From: Bacteroidetes bacterium CG12_big_fil_rev_8_21_14_0_65_60_17
Lineage (GTDB): Bacteria > Bacteroidota > Rhodothermia > Rhodothermales > UBA10348
DNA: 64,000 bases
Reading direction: 5' to 3'
Assembly (NCBI GenBank): GCA_002787815.1
Contig: PCUY01000057.1
Coordinates: forward strand, 1 to 64,000
Shown here in pieces: positions 1 through 9,512 of this stretch (positions are counted from its first letter, which is position 1; every line of letters begins with the position of its first letter). The translations under genes were made by a program, and so were the position numbers. Below the pieces are notes generated by a model. The model was not told the origin of the DNA, ran no database searches, and saw only the letters and a program-made list of their open reading frames with translations.

Positions 1-97
1 ACATTTTTCCAAAAAGGGGGCCATACCAGAGGGCGCCAATGAGTTGTGGCAGGAGAGAGGCAACGAGCACGGCGAGCAGGTTGGGAGAGTAGTCCAT
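1..97 (-). CDS. DUF1761-like small membrane protein, N-terminal part (runs off left edge)
   Basis: Reverse-strand translation from ATG at 97 reads MDYSPNLLAVLVASLLPQLIGALWYGPLFGKM; the hydrophobic segment plus GALWYGPLFGK resembles the DUF1761 N-terminus. Truncated by the window edge. Confidence 0.6.
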   Translation of the reverse strand, partial: MDYSPNLLAVLVASLLPQLIGALWYGPLFGKM

Positions 98-204
98 GGC
101 TGAGTGGCGAACAGGTGCCGAAAGTGAGTGGTACTTCCATGAAAGTAACACCTCGCTCCATCACATTCGCAAGTGTCCCTGTTCCGCCGGGGCAACGGTC
201 CTGT

Positions 205-1017
205 TTATTCCGAGGGTGGCGGTCCGCCGAGTGTGGCGCTGATCCGCGCATGGAATGTCTCCTCGTCTATCCTGGAAAGTGCGCCCCTGCATACGCTGCG
301 CACGTGCGCCGGAAAGTCGGCCCGGTCGCTGTTGACCCACTCCACGTAGGAACGATCCCGCCGGGCGACCTCCAGGATGGACCGTCCGGCCCATTTTCCG
401 AACCCGAACACCACCTCGCCGGCACTCCAGACCAGGTGGTTGGTCGGGCCCACCCAGGTGGTTTTCTCCGGCTGGGTGAGAGCCGCCAAATCCTCCCATG
501 TCGATTCCTCCAGATTGAACGTGCGCCGCATTCCCCGCAACACATTGACGGCAGCCTGGACATCAGCCTCTGCCGAGTGGGCATCCTCGAGGGAGCCTCC
601 GACGAAACGACGGTAGGCATCGGTCAGCGTCCGGGGTTCGAGCACCTGCCAGATGCGCAGCGGATCCACGACCAGTTTGTCCGACAGATCCAGCACACGG
701 CCCATGCGTTTGAACTCCTCCTCCACGAACCGGATATCAAAGCGTACATTGTATCCAACCAGCACGTTCGACGTTGCCAGGAACGACTCAATCTGGTCGG
801 CGACCTCCGGGAAACGAGGCGAATCGGCCAGGTCTTCCATGGAAATCCCGTGTACGGCCTCGGCACCTTTGGTAATGGTGATGTCCGGCCGTATGCGCAG
901 CGTCATGGCCCGCTCCTTCCCGGCTTCATACAGGCACATGGAAATTTCCACGATCTGATCGGTTTCCGGGTTCTTGCCGGTCGTTTCCACATCGAAAGCA
1001 ATCATTATCTTGTTCAT
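205..1017 (-). CDS. DnaQ-like 3'-5' exonuclease with ExoX-like C-terminal domain
   Basis: MNKIMIAFDVETTGKNPETDQIVEIS (ExoI DxE), later HSAEADVQAA; C-terminal FGFGKWAGRSILEVARRDRSYVEWV resembles the ExoX-like C-terminal module. ORF trimmed to ATG at 1017. Confidence 0.85.
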   Translation of the reverse strand: MNKIMIAFDVETTGKNPETDQIVEISMCLYEAGKERAMTLRIRPDITITKGAEAVHGISMEDLADSPRFPEVADQIESFLATSNVLVGYNVRFDIRFVEEEFKRMGRVLDLSDKLVVDPLRIWQVLEPRTLTDAYRRFVGGSLEDAHSAEADVQAAVNVLRGMRRTFNLEESTWEDLAALTQPEKTTWVGPTNHLVWSAGEVVFGFGKWAGRSILEVARRDRSYVEWVNSDRADFPAHVRSVCRGALSRIDEETFHARISATLGGPPPSE

Positions 1018-1023
1018 AACGGT

Positions 1024-3789
1024 CTGTCCACTGCGTCCATCGAAATAAGTTTTCCATACCGTCCGGCACTCGTCGAAGAAACGGAGCATGCCCTCAAATC
1101 GGGTGAGCGCCTGACCGCCTTCAAGATACTCATTGCTCCATCGGGCGGCGAGGCTCGATTTTTCCGTCTTGCCCTGGCGCGCGCCGGCGTGCGACTTGTC
1201 AACGTGGAGGCCGTCACGCTGCACTCTCTTGCCCGCCTCATCCTGCGTACGGTGCCCGGCGCGGAACCGGCCGTTTTCTGGGGGGGAGATGCGGCGCAGG
1301 TCGTTGTATCCAGATGCCTGGAGCTCCTTGGGACGCCGGCTGACCACTATCTCCGGCGGTCCCCGGCGACCGCGGAGCGCCTGATCTCGGTGCTCCGCGT
1401 CCGCGGAATCGGTTCAGATGCATGGAGGAGCGCCGGGGGCGATCCGGTGGTGGCCGACCTGCTGGAGGCCTACGCCGACATGCTGCGGCGCTGCGATGCG
1501 CTCGATGCCACGGGGATGTTGCTGCGGGCCGCGGAGCGTGTTGAGGAGTTTGTACGCCTCCGAAACCCGACGTTGCTCGTCAAACTGGACGATATCCGGC
1601 CGCTTCCAGGTGAGCGGCTGCTGCTGGAGCAACTTGAGCAGCATATTCGGGCCGTGGAATCCATCGGGGCGTCGCCCCCGAGCGTGACAAACGCGGCCTC
1701 TTTTCGCATTCTGAAGGCGCGGGACCGGGATGATGAAGTTACCAACGTACTCGGCGACGTGCTGGCCTCCGGCAGGCCTTTTGACGAGGTTCAGATCGCG
1801 CTCGCCCAACCGGCCGTGTACGGGCGGCGACTTGCAGTCGCCGCCCGTACGTACGGCATACCCGTGGTAGTGGATCATGGCGGGCTTTTTTTCGACACAC
1901 CGCCCGGTCGCCACGTGCAGGCCCTGCTCAAGTGGGTGTCCGGTGGACTCCGGCCGGAACAGGCCGTGGCGTGCGCGCGCGCCGGCCTGTTGAACCAGGA
2001 CGACCGCACACCGGGTCGACGGTGTGCGGTCGAGCTTCTCTTCGATGCCTGGCCGGTGGACATGGTCGGACTGCTTTCGCCGGATTATGCCGGTCTTCTG
2101 CGGGAAGCCGTGAAGGGTGCTTCGGATGCCGTGGACAGCCTGGTATCCTTTGCCCGGAAATACATCGAGGAGTTGCTCGATGACCGCGGCCAGCTTCGCC
2201 CTGACATGAGTCTGCAGCAGATGATTCGCTGGGTTCGCCGTGTCCTGGCGGACGTGCCGTCACGCGATACGACCTGGACGGACATCATGAATACGGCACT
2301 CCGGGGAAGGGCCGCACAGGTCATTCCGGAATCGATCACGATGCCCGTGACACGGGCGGCGGATGTTTTGCTGGGAAGTCTGCAGGGGGTACAGATGCCG
2401 GTCGATGACGGGCCACCAGGAAGCATTCTGGTCCTGCCCCTGGAGCGGGCGGCTCTTTCCCTGCGCCGCGCAACGTGGGTTGTCGGGATGGATGACAATG
2501 CTGCGGCCGGACGGTCGGCCAGTGATACCGACGGGCTTCCCCGTTCGGCCATGGACGTCCTGTACAGGCTCGGGTACGACGCCGTGCAGGAGGAGGTAGA
2601 CCGCGTACCGCTGGCAGACCTGCTCGACCGTCTCTCCCGGCGCACATCGGAAATCACGCTGTGCGTGCCGGCCTACGATGTCCGCCAGGCACGGGAGCTG
2701 TTTCCGCACGCGGCCTGCGCCGGCCTCCTTCCTGAAGACAAAACGCACGCCTCAATGATGGACCGGCCTGACCCCGTGCTGCTCGTGCCGCTCTTGGCGC
2801 AGGGACTGGAGGAGAAAATGCCCCGCATCGTGGAGGCGTGGAACGAGCGCTCCGGGACATCATGGACGGCACAGAATGGGATTCTGGGTCATACCAGTCG
2901 TCCGACGACAGCCTCCGCATCGTCGCTCGAGCGCCTCTCCGAGTGTCCGTATCGGTATTTCGTCCGGGATATCCTCGGCGTTCGCCCGCGCGAGAAACGA
3001 ACCGAGTGGCTTACGGCGGCCGAACGCGGTAGTCTCATGCATATCGTGTTCAAGGACGCACACGTTCGGGGACTGCTGACCCGTCAGGATGGACACGACG
3101 CCATAGCGGAACTGGTACGGGAGCGGCTTGAAAAGCACGCGCGGCTGTCACCTCCACCCGGATCCTATACCCGGATGGCAACGGAGACGGAATTGATTTC
3201 CATGGTCGGCACGCTGCGCGCCTTGGCCGCCCAGGAGACGGAAACATGGACGCAGGTGGAGGCGGAATGGAAGTTCAGGGATGTCAACGTGGGACCGTGG
3301 CGGCTCCGCGGGCAGATTGATCGCGTGGACCGCAATCCACAGGGTGAAGAGCGTATCCTGGACTACAAAACGGGTTCGTCCTCTCCCTATGAGGAGAAAA
3401 AACTGACAGCCATGCAGCACAGGCTGCAGTGGTTTGTGTATGCCCTGGTTCGAAAGCAGTCCGAGCAGGCAACGGTAGCCTCTTCCGGCTACCTGTTCGT
3501 GAAAGAGGGAGAATGGGGTACATTGCAGGTTGTCAACGACCCGTTGACCCATGATGGCGCGCGGCATCTTGACGTGCTTGCCGACCGCGTCAATGCGGGC
3601 TGGTTTCCCCAGGCCGCGGGCCACAGCGAATCTCCCTGCATGTTCTGCGATGTACGGCCCGTCTGCGGAGATGTGAAGTTGCTGGGTCGGATGCTGAAAA
3701 ACAAGACCGTATCGGACGACGACTTCCGCAGAAGACTTGACACCTGGTGGTACGCGGAGCGCCATTTGTTTGCGGGAGAGTCGACATGA
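1024..3789 (+). CDS. AddB-like PD-(D/E)XK nuclease / inactivated helicase subunit (start uncertain)
   Basis: ILIAPSGGEARFFRLALARAGVRLVNVEAVTLHSLARLIL (AddB-like N-terminus), C-terminal LSECPYRYF...RGQIDRVDR...ILDYKTG nuclease and CMFCDVRPVC Fe-S type cysteines. No ATG/GTG/TTG in frame where the start is expected; 1024 (CTG) is a placeholder. Confidence 0.8.
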   Translation: MSTASIEISFPYRPALVEETEHALKSGERLTAFKILIAPSGGEARFFRLALARAGVRLVNVEAVTLHSLARLILRTVPGAEPAVFWGGDAAQVVVSRCLELLGTPADHYLRRSPATAERLISVLRVRGIGSDAWRSAGGDPVVADLLEAYADMLRRCDALDATGMLLRAAERVEEFVRLRNPTLLVKLDDIRPLPGERLLLEQLEQHIRAVESIGASPPSVTNAASFRILKARDRDDEVTNVLGDVLASGRPFDEVQIALAQPAVYGRRLAVAARTYGIPVVVDHGGLFFDTPPGRHVQALLKWVSGGLRPEQAVACARAGLLNQDDRTPGRRCAVELLFDAWPVDMVGLLSPDYAGLLREAVKGASDAVDSLVSFARKYIEELLDDRGQLRPDMSLQQMIRWVRRVLADVPSRDTTWTDIMNTALRGRAAQVIPESITMPVTRAADVLLGSLQGVQMPVDDGPPGSILVLPLERAALSLRRATWVVGMDDNAAAGRSASDTDGLPRSAMDVLYRLGYDAVQEEVDRVPLADLLDRLSRRTSEITLCVPAYDVRQARELFPHAACAGLLPEDKTHASMMDRPDPVLLVPLLAQGLEEKMPRIVEAWNERSGTSWTAQNGILGHTSRPTTASASSLERLSECPYRYFVRDILGVRPREKRTEWLTAAERGSLMHIVFKDAHVRGLLTRQDGHDAIAELVRERLEKHARLSPPPGSYTRMATETELISMVGTLRALAAQETETWTQVEAEWKFRDVNVGPWRLRGQIDRVDRNPQGEERILDYKTGSSSPYEEKKLTAMQHRLQWFVYALVRKQSEQATVASSGYLFVKEGEWGTLQVVNDPLTHDGARHLDVLADRVNAGWFPQAAGHSESPCMFCDVRPVCGDVKLLGRMLKNKTVSDDDFRRRLDTWWYAERHLFAGEST

Positions 3790-6700
3790 GCCGCGTTCGG
3801 GACTGGGAGGCACGGGCCACGATACGCGGGCAGAATGATGGGAAGACACCCATGTCTTCCGATCCGTATCTGGATGTGGAGCACAATATCATTGTACGTG
3901 CCGGGGCGGGGTCCGGAAAAACCACGGCACTTGTCGAGCGGGTGCTGGCGCACCTGCGCATGGGGGAGGAGCCCTCCTCGATTGTAGCAATCACGTTTAC
4001 CCGCAAGGCTGCTGCAGAACTTCGCGGGCGTATTCATGAGGCGGTCGATGCCGCCGTGAATACAATCGCGGTTGCAGGAGAACAGGAGAGGCTGTCGCAG
4101 GCTCGGCGTCGTCTCGATGAAATGCACGTCGGAACGATTCATGGCTTCTGCGCCGGGATTGTGCGTCAGTATGCGGATGTGGTCGGTCTGCCTCCCGATT
4201 TCCGGCAGATGGAGGAGGAGGAAGAGGAGGTAATGCGGAACAGGTTCTGGAGCGGATTCATCATGCAACAGGATGAGAGCCCGGAACTGGAGTTCCTGCG
4301 GGAGGCCGGTGTGGATCGGTCCTCCCTGGTCGATCTGTTCGGGCGGCTCGTCGAAAATGCCGATTTGAATGTTGTGCGGGAGGAGCGCCGGGACGTGGAT
4401 TTTTCACCGGCCGTGGAGGCGGCCCGGCAGGTCATGGCAGACCTGGGTCCGATAGGGCACAAAGGCGACAACGAAGACGCCGTGCAGAGCCGGTTGCGGA
4501 AGGCGCGTTTCATGGAGCGCATGCGTCCCTCCATGTCCCTGGGGCAGACAGCTGAATGGTTGCGTCTGTTCTGTGATATGATCGACACCAGGGTGGGCAG
4601 GCTTCGCATGACCATGAACCGGTGGGACCGGCCTCAGAAGTTCATGAAAGCGGTGCGGGACGGCGTGGAAGATGACGTTGCGCCCTGGTGGGTTCTGTCC
4701 CGTATCCAGAATCAGATCGTGCCCCTGGTCGCTGCCTGGGATGCGCAGGTCCATGGCCGTGCCATGGCGCTTGTGCAAGATGCCGTAGACGACTATGCGG
4801 CGTTCAGGCGGGCCGAGGGAAGGTTGACCATTTCGGATCCGATACACATCCTGAATGACCTGTTGTATACCTCGGCTGACGTGCGGAACGAGTTGCAGGG
4901 CACACTGCGTCGCATCCTGATAGATGAATTCCAGGATACGGATCCGGTACAGGCGTCCCTGTTGTTCAACCTGGCTGCCGATGCAGTCGACGAGCACGAC
5001 TGGACGAGGAATCGACTCCTGCCCGGCCGCTTGTTGCTTGTTGGCGATGACAAGCAATCGATATACCGCTTTCGCCGGGCGGATTTCGAAGTGTTTTCCA
5101 GATCGGAGAAGGCCATCGTGTCCCAGGGCGGGCGAAGCCTGGTGCTTACTACGAATTTCAGATCTTCCGAGCCCATTTGCCGCTGGATCAACAAGGCCCT
5201 TGCACCGCTGTTTCAGCCTGCGGAGACGGGTCGTCGACACGAACAGGCACCCTGGGAGCCTCTGGAACCATATGATGCGGCTGCGAAAGAACCGCGGCGG
5301 ACGCAGGCGGCGCCTTCTGTCAAGGCCATCTGGCTGAACAGCACCATGCGCGCCGAGGACAGTGCCGTGGCTGAAGCGCGTGTTATTGCGCATACCATCC
5401 GGGAGCATCTGGCCGAAGGCCGCTACGAAAAGCCGAGCGACTTCATGATTCTTTTCCGGCGAAACAAGTACGTCGCTGACTATGTGGCCGAAATTACCGC
5501 GGCTGGTCTTCCCGTGCGCGTATCCGGAGGCAAGGTGTCTGGTGGAAGTGATGTCCTCCCCGCTGTATGCAACATTCTTGAATCCCTGTTGCGTGAGGGT
5601 GATGAGGCCGCAGGGATTGCCGCGCTGCGGACTCCATTCTTCGGCGTCTCGGATGCTGATCTGTACGCCTGGCGCATGAATGGGGGGCGCTTTGATACGC
5701 TGGCAGGGGATCTTTCCGGGAGCGGGCCGGACGTGGACCCGGGCGCGTCCAAGCATTCCGTGGCGGTGGCGAGCGCGACCCTGGCCCGCATTTATCATCG
5801 TTTTCAGTCGCTCTCTCCCTGGGAAGCCCTTCGGGTTACAGCGGACACGGAGGGATGGTGGGATCTGCTCCGATTCCGCTCCTCGGCTGCTATCGATACC
5901 GGCGTCCTGCAAAAGATTCTTGCGCTTTTTGCCGCGGCAGAAGAGCGTAATCTGGACTGGGTGGAGGCCACGGAAGAGCTGTTGCGCTACCGCGACGGCG
6001 ACGTGCCCATGAAACTCCACGCGGCGGACGGTGATGACGGCGTACAGATGTTGACCGTCCACCAGGCGAAAGGACTGGAGGCGCCATGCGTTTATCTTGC
6101 GGATGCAGGGTATCCGGGCGCACCGAGGGTACATACCCATTCATTTACGCGGGATGGATTGGCGTTCATTGCCCTCGCGCTGAGGTCACCCTCGGCTTTT
6201 GGCAGCCCCCAGGTGACGTTCACGCCAAGCGACTGGACCGGGGCTGTTGAAAAGGAGAAGGCATTCAGTCTCGCCGAACATGAAAGGCTGCTCTATGTGG
6301 CCTGTACCCGCGCGGCACGAGAACTTGTCGTGACGGTCCGGGATGCGCCACAAGCCGGTCACTGGGGTGACCTTGTACCAGCGCTCGCTGATGTGCCGGT
6401 CCTGGCGCGACTCGACCAGGTACCCGATCGCATCTCCATCCCCGGGGAGGAGAGCGGTCCGGATGTCAAGGGTCGCGGTGTCACATACTGGCATGACGAG
6501 CGACGCCGTGGGCTTTTGCGCATGAGGCAGGCCGTTGGTAACGCCTCGGTGCCAACGCACGAACTCGTGCGCCCAAGTGACAAAGAAGAGGTCGAAGCCG
6601 CCGTGGATTCAGTGGACGAGCTCGTCCCCCCACCCTTGGCCATTGGAATGGAGGGCAGGGAATTTGGTCAGGCGGTACATCTTGGCATGGAACGGCTCGT

Positions 6701-7139
6701 GACCAACGCCGCGGACGTAAGGACGGCGGACCTGCACGAGATCGCCGTCTCGTCCCTGCGCGCGGCCATGGGGACGGAGCCGTCCGGAACATCGGTGACT
6801 GCTGTGGTTGATGCCCTTTCCGGTTTCATGCGGGGATCGCTCTGGCAGCGGGTCCTGGAAGCTGACGAAGTACTTTCAGAGGTATCATTTACGACATCCC
6901 TGCCCGGGAGCCCTGTCCGCATCGTGTCCGGTACGGTTGACCTGGCACTGCGCGACCAAGACGCGTGGGTGATCGTAGACTACAAGACGGACCGTGTTTC
7001 GGAGCGCGCGCTGAAGGCGCTCTATGAAGGCCAGCTTGCGTTATACGCCGATTGTTGGATGCAGATGTTTCCAGGTCGCGGCGTACGTGCGGCGCTCTGG
7101 TCGACGGCGTTTCATCGGGAATTTGATCTGGCCTTCTAG
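3786..7139 (+). CDS. addA: AddA-like UvrD-family helicase/nuclease
   Basis: Walker A VRAGAGSGKTTALVERVL, ITFTRKAAAELRGRI, LIDEFQDTDPVQ, VGDDKQSIYRFRRAD, LTVHQAKGLE, C-terminal VIVDYKTD nuclease motif. ATGA overlap with upstream stop. Confidence 0.9.
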   Translation: MSRVRDWEARATIRGQNDGKTPMSSDPYLDVEHNIIVRAGAGSGKTTALVERVLAHLRMGEEPSSIVAITFTRKAAAELRGRIHEAVDAAVNTIAVAGEQERLSQARRRLDEMHVGTIHGFCAGIVRQYADVVGLPPDFRQMEEEEEEVMRNRFWSGFIMQQDESPELEFLREAGVDRSSLVDLFGRLVENADLNVVREERRDVDFSPAVEAARQVMADLGPIGHKGDNEDAVQSRLRKARFMERMRPSMSLGQTAEWLRLFCDMIDTRVGRLRMTMNRWDRPQKFMKAVRDGVEDDVAPWWVLSRIQNQIVPLVAAWDAQVHGRAMALVQDAVDDYAAFRRAEGRLTISDPIHILNDLLYTSADVRNELQGTLRRILIDEFQDTDPVQASLLFNLAADAVDEHDWTRNRLLPGRLLLVGDDKQSIYRFRRADFEVFSRSEKAIVSQGGRSLVLTTNFRSSEPICRWINKALAPLFQPAETGRRHEQAPWEPLEPYDAAAKEPRRTQAAPSVKAIWLNSTMRAEDSAVAEARVIAHTIREHLAEGRYEKPSDFMILFRRNKYVADYVAEITAAGLPVRVSGGKVSGGSDVLPAVCNILESLLREGDEAAGIAALRTPFFGVSDADLYAWRMNGGRFDTLAGDLSGSGPDVDPGASKHSVAVASATLARIYHRFQSLSPWEALRVTADTEGWWDLLRFRSSAAIDTGVLQKILALFAAAEERNLDWVEATEELLRYRDGDVPMKLHAADGDDGVQMLTVHQAKGLEAPCVYLADAGYPGAPRVHTHSFTRDGLAFIALALRSPSAFGSPQVTFTPSDWTGAVEKEKAFSLAEHERLLYVACTRAARELVVTVRDAPQAGHWGDLVPALADVPVLARLDQVPDRISIPGEESGPDVKGRGVTYWHDERRRGLLRMRQAVGNASVPTHELVRPSDKEEVEAAVDSVDELVPPPLAIGMEGREFGQAVHLGMERLVTNAADVRTADLHEIAVSSLRAAMGTEPSGTSVTAVVDALSGFMRGSLWQRVLEADEVLSEVSFTTSLPGSPVRIVSGTVDLALRDQDAWVIVDYKTDRVSERALKALYEGQLALYADCWMQMFPGRGVRAALWSTAFHREFDLAF

Positions 7140-8290
7140 GCCCGTTGCGGCGCAGGCTGGGGTACAGCCTCCATGGAGAGCGTCTCGTTCATGAACCGCT
7201 TCCAGTCCTGCATGTCCTGACTGACCGAGCGGCGAAGCTCGATCATGCGCCCCCGCAGATACGTCATTTCCTCGTCTTTACGCTTCTTGGCCTGTGCGTA
7301 TGCATCGGAAACGGTTTTCAGTGCCGTGTATTGCGTTGTCAGCTGGGTAGACATCTCTTCCACTCGGGCCACAAGGGCGTCGTGGTGTGCCTGACCCAGT
7401 GAACGGATGTGGTCGAGCAGCATCTGCTTGTCGGCGTTGATGAGTTTGCGCTTGATGGTCAGGTGATTCACCTGTTTGACATCGCGTGCAAGGCCTACTT
7501 TTTTCAGCAACCAGATGACGTATTTCGGTGGGTCAAACTGGTACCAGCGGATGCCGTTGCGATAGTCACCGGCAAACGTATGATGGTAGTTGTGGTAGCC
7601 TTCGCCGAAGGTGAGTAGCGAGAGGATGAAGTTGTTGACGGCCGAGTGCTCGGTGGAATAGGGTTTCGAGCCCCACATGTGAGCCAACGAATTGATGAAC
7701 CAGGTGCAATGATGCACCAGGAAGAGACGTGCCAGAAAGCCAACAACGATGGCTCCCAGCAGGTCGCCGGTAATTGCCCACAACACGGCTATGGCAACGA
7801 TATTGACAAGCACCATGAGCGGGGCAAAGTACTTGTGTTGAAAACGCAACACAGGATCTTTGATGAGGTCGTGTACCCACCGGTCGCGAACGAGACGTCT
7901 GCCGGTGAACATCCAGAGCATGTGGGAGTGCCAGAATCCCTTTTCGGCGTTGTAGGGATCGTCATCCGAGTCCACATGCTTGTGGTGCATGCGGTGATCA
8001 GAAGACCACTGGAGGACACTGCCCTGGACGGCCATGGTGCCGAAAAACAGCAAGACGGCTTCAATGAAACGGTTGGTTTTGTACGTCCTGTGGGCATACA
8101 GCCGGTGATACCCTGTCGTTATGGCCATCAGGGACAGTGTCCAGAGTGCCCACGACGCCAAAACCAGCTCCCATGAAGGGGCGCGCTCCATCAGGTAGAT
8201 GGGTAGCAGAACAATGAGGGCGACGTGATAGCCACCTATGAATAGCAGATTGGTCCAATCAATGCGGGTGTCGGGCGTATCCGATGGCAT
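7136..8290 (-). CDS. Acyl-CoA/fatty acid desaturase (delta-9 type)
   Basis: Histidine boxes HRLYAHR, DHRMHHKH, GEGYHNYHHTF, with several hydrophobic segments. Confidence 0.92.
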   Translation of the reverse strand: MPSDTPDTRIDWTNLLFIGGYHVALIVLLPIYLMERAPSWELVLASWALWTLSLMAITTGYHRLYAHRTYKTNRFIEAVLLFFGTMAVQGSVLQWSSDHRMHHKHVDSDDDPYNAEKGFWHSHMLWMFTGRRLVRDRWVHDLIKDPVLRFQHKYFAPLMVLVNIVAIAVLWAITGDLLGAIVVGFLARLFLVHHCTWFINSLAHMWGSKPYSTEHSAVNNFILSLLTFGEGYHNYHHTFAGDYRNGIRWYQFDPPKYVIWLLKKVGLARDVKQVNHLTIKRKLINADKQMLLDHIRSLGQAHHDALVARVEEMSTQLTTQYTALKTVSDAYAQAKKRKDEEMTYLRGRMIELRRSVSQDMQDWKRFMNETLSMEAVPQPAPQRA

Positions 8291-8315
8291 GTCAAAGTTG
8301 GGTATGAAACGAGAC

Positions 8316-9083
8316 TCAGCCTTCCGAACGCGGCCACGGCCAACAGGATCCGACTATTCGTTTCATTATGCCTGGGCATGCCACGTCCCGAAGACTGTCA
8401 AGTGGATTCTGCCCGTCAGAAACGTCATATCCGTAGGGGTAACAGGAAAGGGGACCGTCCATGAGATACTGTCGAAATTCCTGTTCCACATCCGGCATGG
8501 CGAGAATGCCCGTCCAGGCCTGGTTCAAAACCACATTGGTGTCTCCAAGAACGGGCAATCCCTGCACGTGCGCACCCCAGTATGCCGGGTGATCATCAAG
8601 AAAGGCAACCGGTATGAGTCCCATATCGATATTCTCGCGCAGTGCTTCGACCAGGGTACGCCCGTCCGATCCAGCGCCGTAGATGGCAACCGGCATACCG
8701 AATACGCACGACGCCAGGAGCACCTTCTTCACGGAGTGGCGAATGAACGGAAGCACGACGAGTGCCGCGGGAAGTGCCAGCAACATATGCAGGCTGACAG
8801 AGGGAGCGAACAGTACCCAGAGTCCCATAACGACCAGAATGGTTGCCCACTGCCGGCCGAATTCTTCCCGTCTGTCGAGCCCCCAGCCGGGGTAGAGACC
8901 GCGAATGGCAAACCCGCCAAGGCAGGCGGCCGCAGCCGCGAGTGACATTTCAGATAACAGGGTAATACCAAGGAGCCCGAGCAGATCACCCGTCAGGAGG
9001 AAGGCTGTATTGTGGGCTTTCCTGATATGGAGAGAGCGTTTTGGAACCGGATGTGAGCGCGCTGAAAGCTCCAGATGAGCCAT
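8316..9083 (-). pseudogene. Truncated WbaP-like polyprenyl glycosylphosphotransferase (N-terminal and nucleotide-binding-like domains only)
   Basis: TM segments, GLYPGWGLDRREEFGRQ, IYGAGSDGRTLVEALRENIDMGLIPVAFLDDHPAYWGAHVQGLPVLGD as in WbaP-type enzymes, but the ORF stops before any bacterial sugar-transferase domain. Confidence 0.55.
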
Positions 9084-9440
9084 CAGGCAGTCGTCTTCCG
9101 CACCCCTCTGCATGGGACGGTTCTGTACCAGTAATTGCATGTGAGCATGGATGAAACAGGGTGTCGCATGTCTAACTGCGAGAATCATGCCACAATGCGC
9201 GTCGGCCTGCTGAATTGTCGCCGGGTCGTTTTCCGGCCACAAGGCAGGTCGGTGCGTCTCATGTCTGGTCCCACGTAGGGAATTGGACTACGTGGGCTTA
9301 TGTCATTACCCCGGCATCCCCGTATATGCCGCGTGGCGTAGACTGGCCACTGTAACCGATCGGTTCAACAGGCACAACCTCCCGTTGGACAACGGCACAC
9401 GGTCGGTTCATCACCTCTCAGTGATGATTGGTTCTGGGTG

Positions 9441-9481
9441 AGTGGCCCGGCCTTCGCAAGAAGGCCGGGCCACTTTTTTTG
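9441..9481 (+). terminator. Rho-independent terminator
   Basis: AGTGGCCCGGCCTTC-GCAA-GAAGGCCGGGCCACT, 15-bp perfect stem, followed by a T run on the plus strand. Confidence 0.9.
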
Positions 9482-9512
9482 TGGACATGGCATGCGGGAA
9501 CGAAAGCCGTCT

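Noticed and set aside
46-1020. Plus-strand N-terminal part of the 1247-aa ORF
   Set aside because: Antisense to the exonuclease gene and with no AddB-like sequence; treated as a non-coding open frame although a GTG at 850 cannot be excluded.
4404-6140. 578-aa ORF on the minus strand
   Set aside because: Lies entirely antisense to the well-supported addA gene; no recognisable domain. High-GC shadow ORF.
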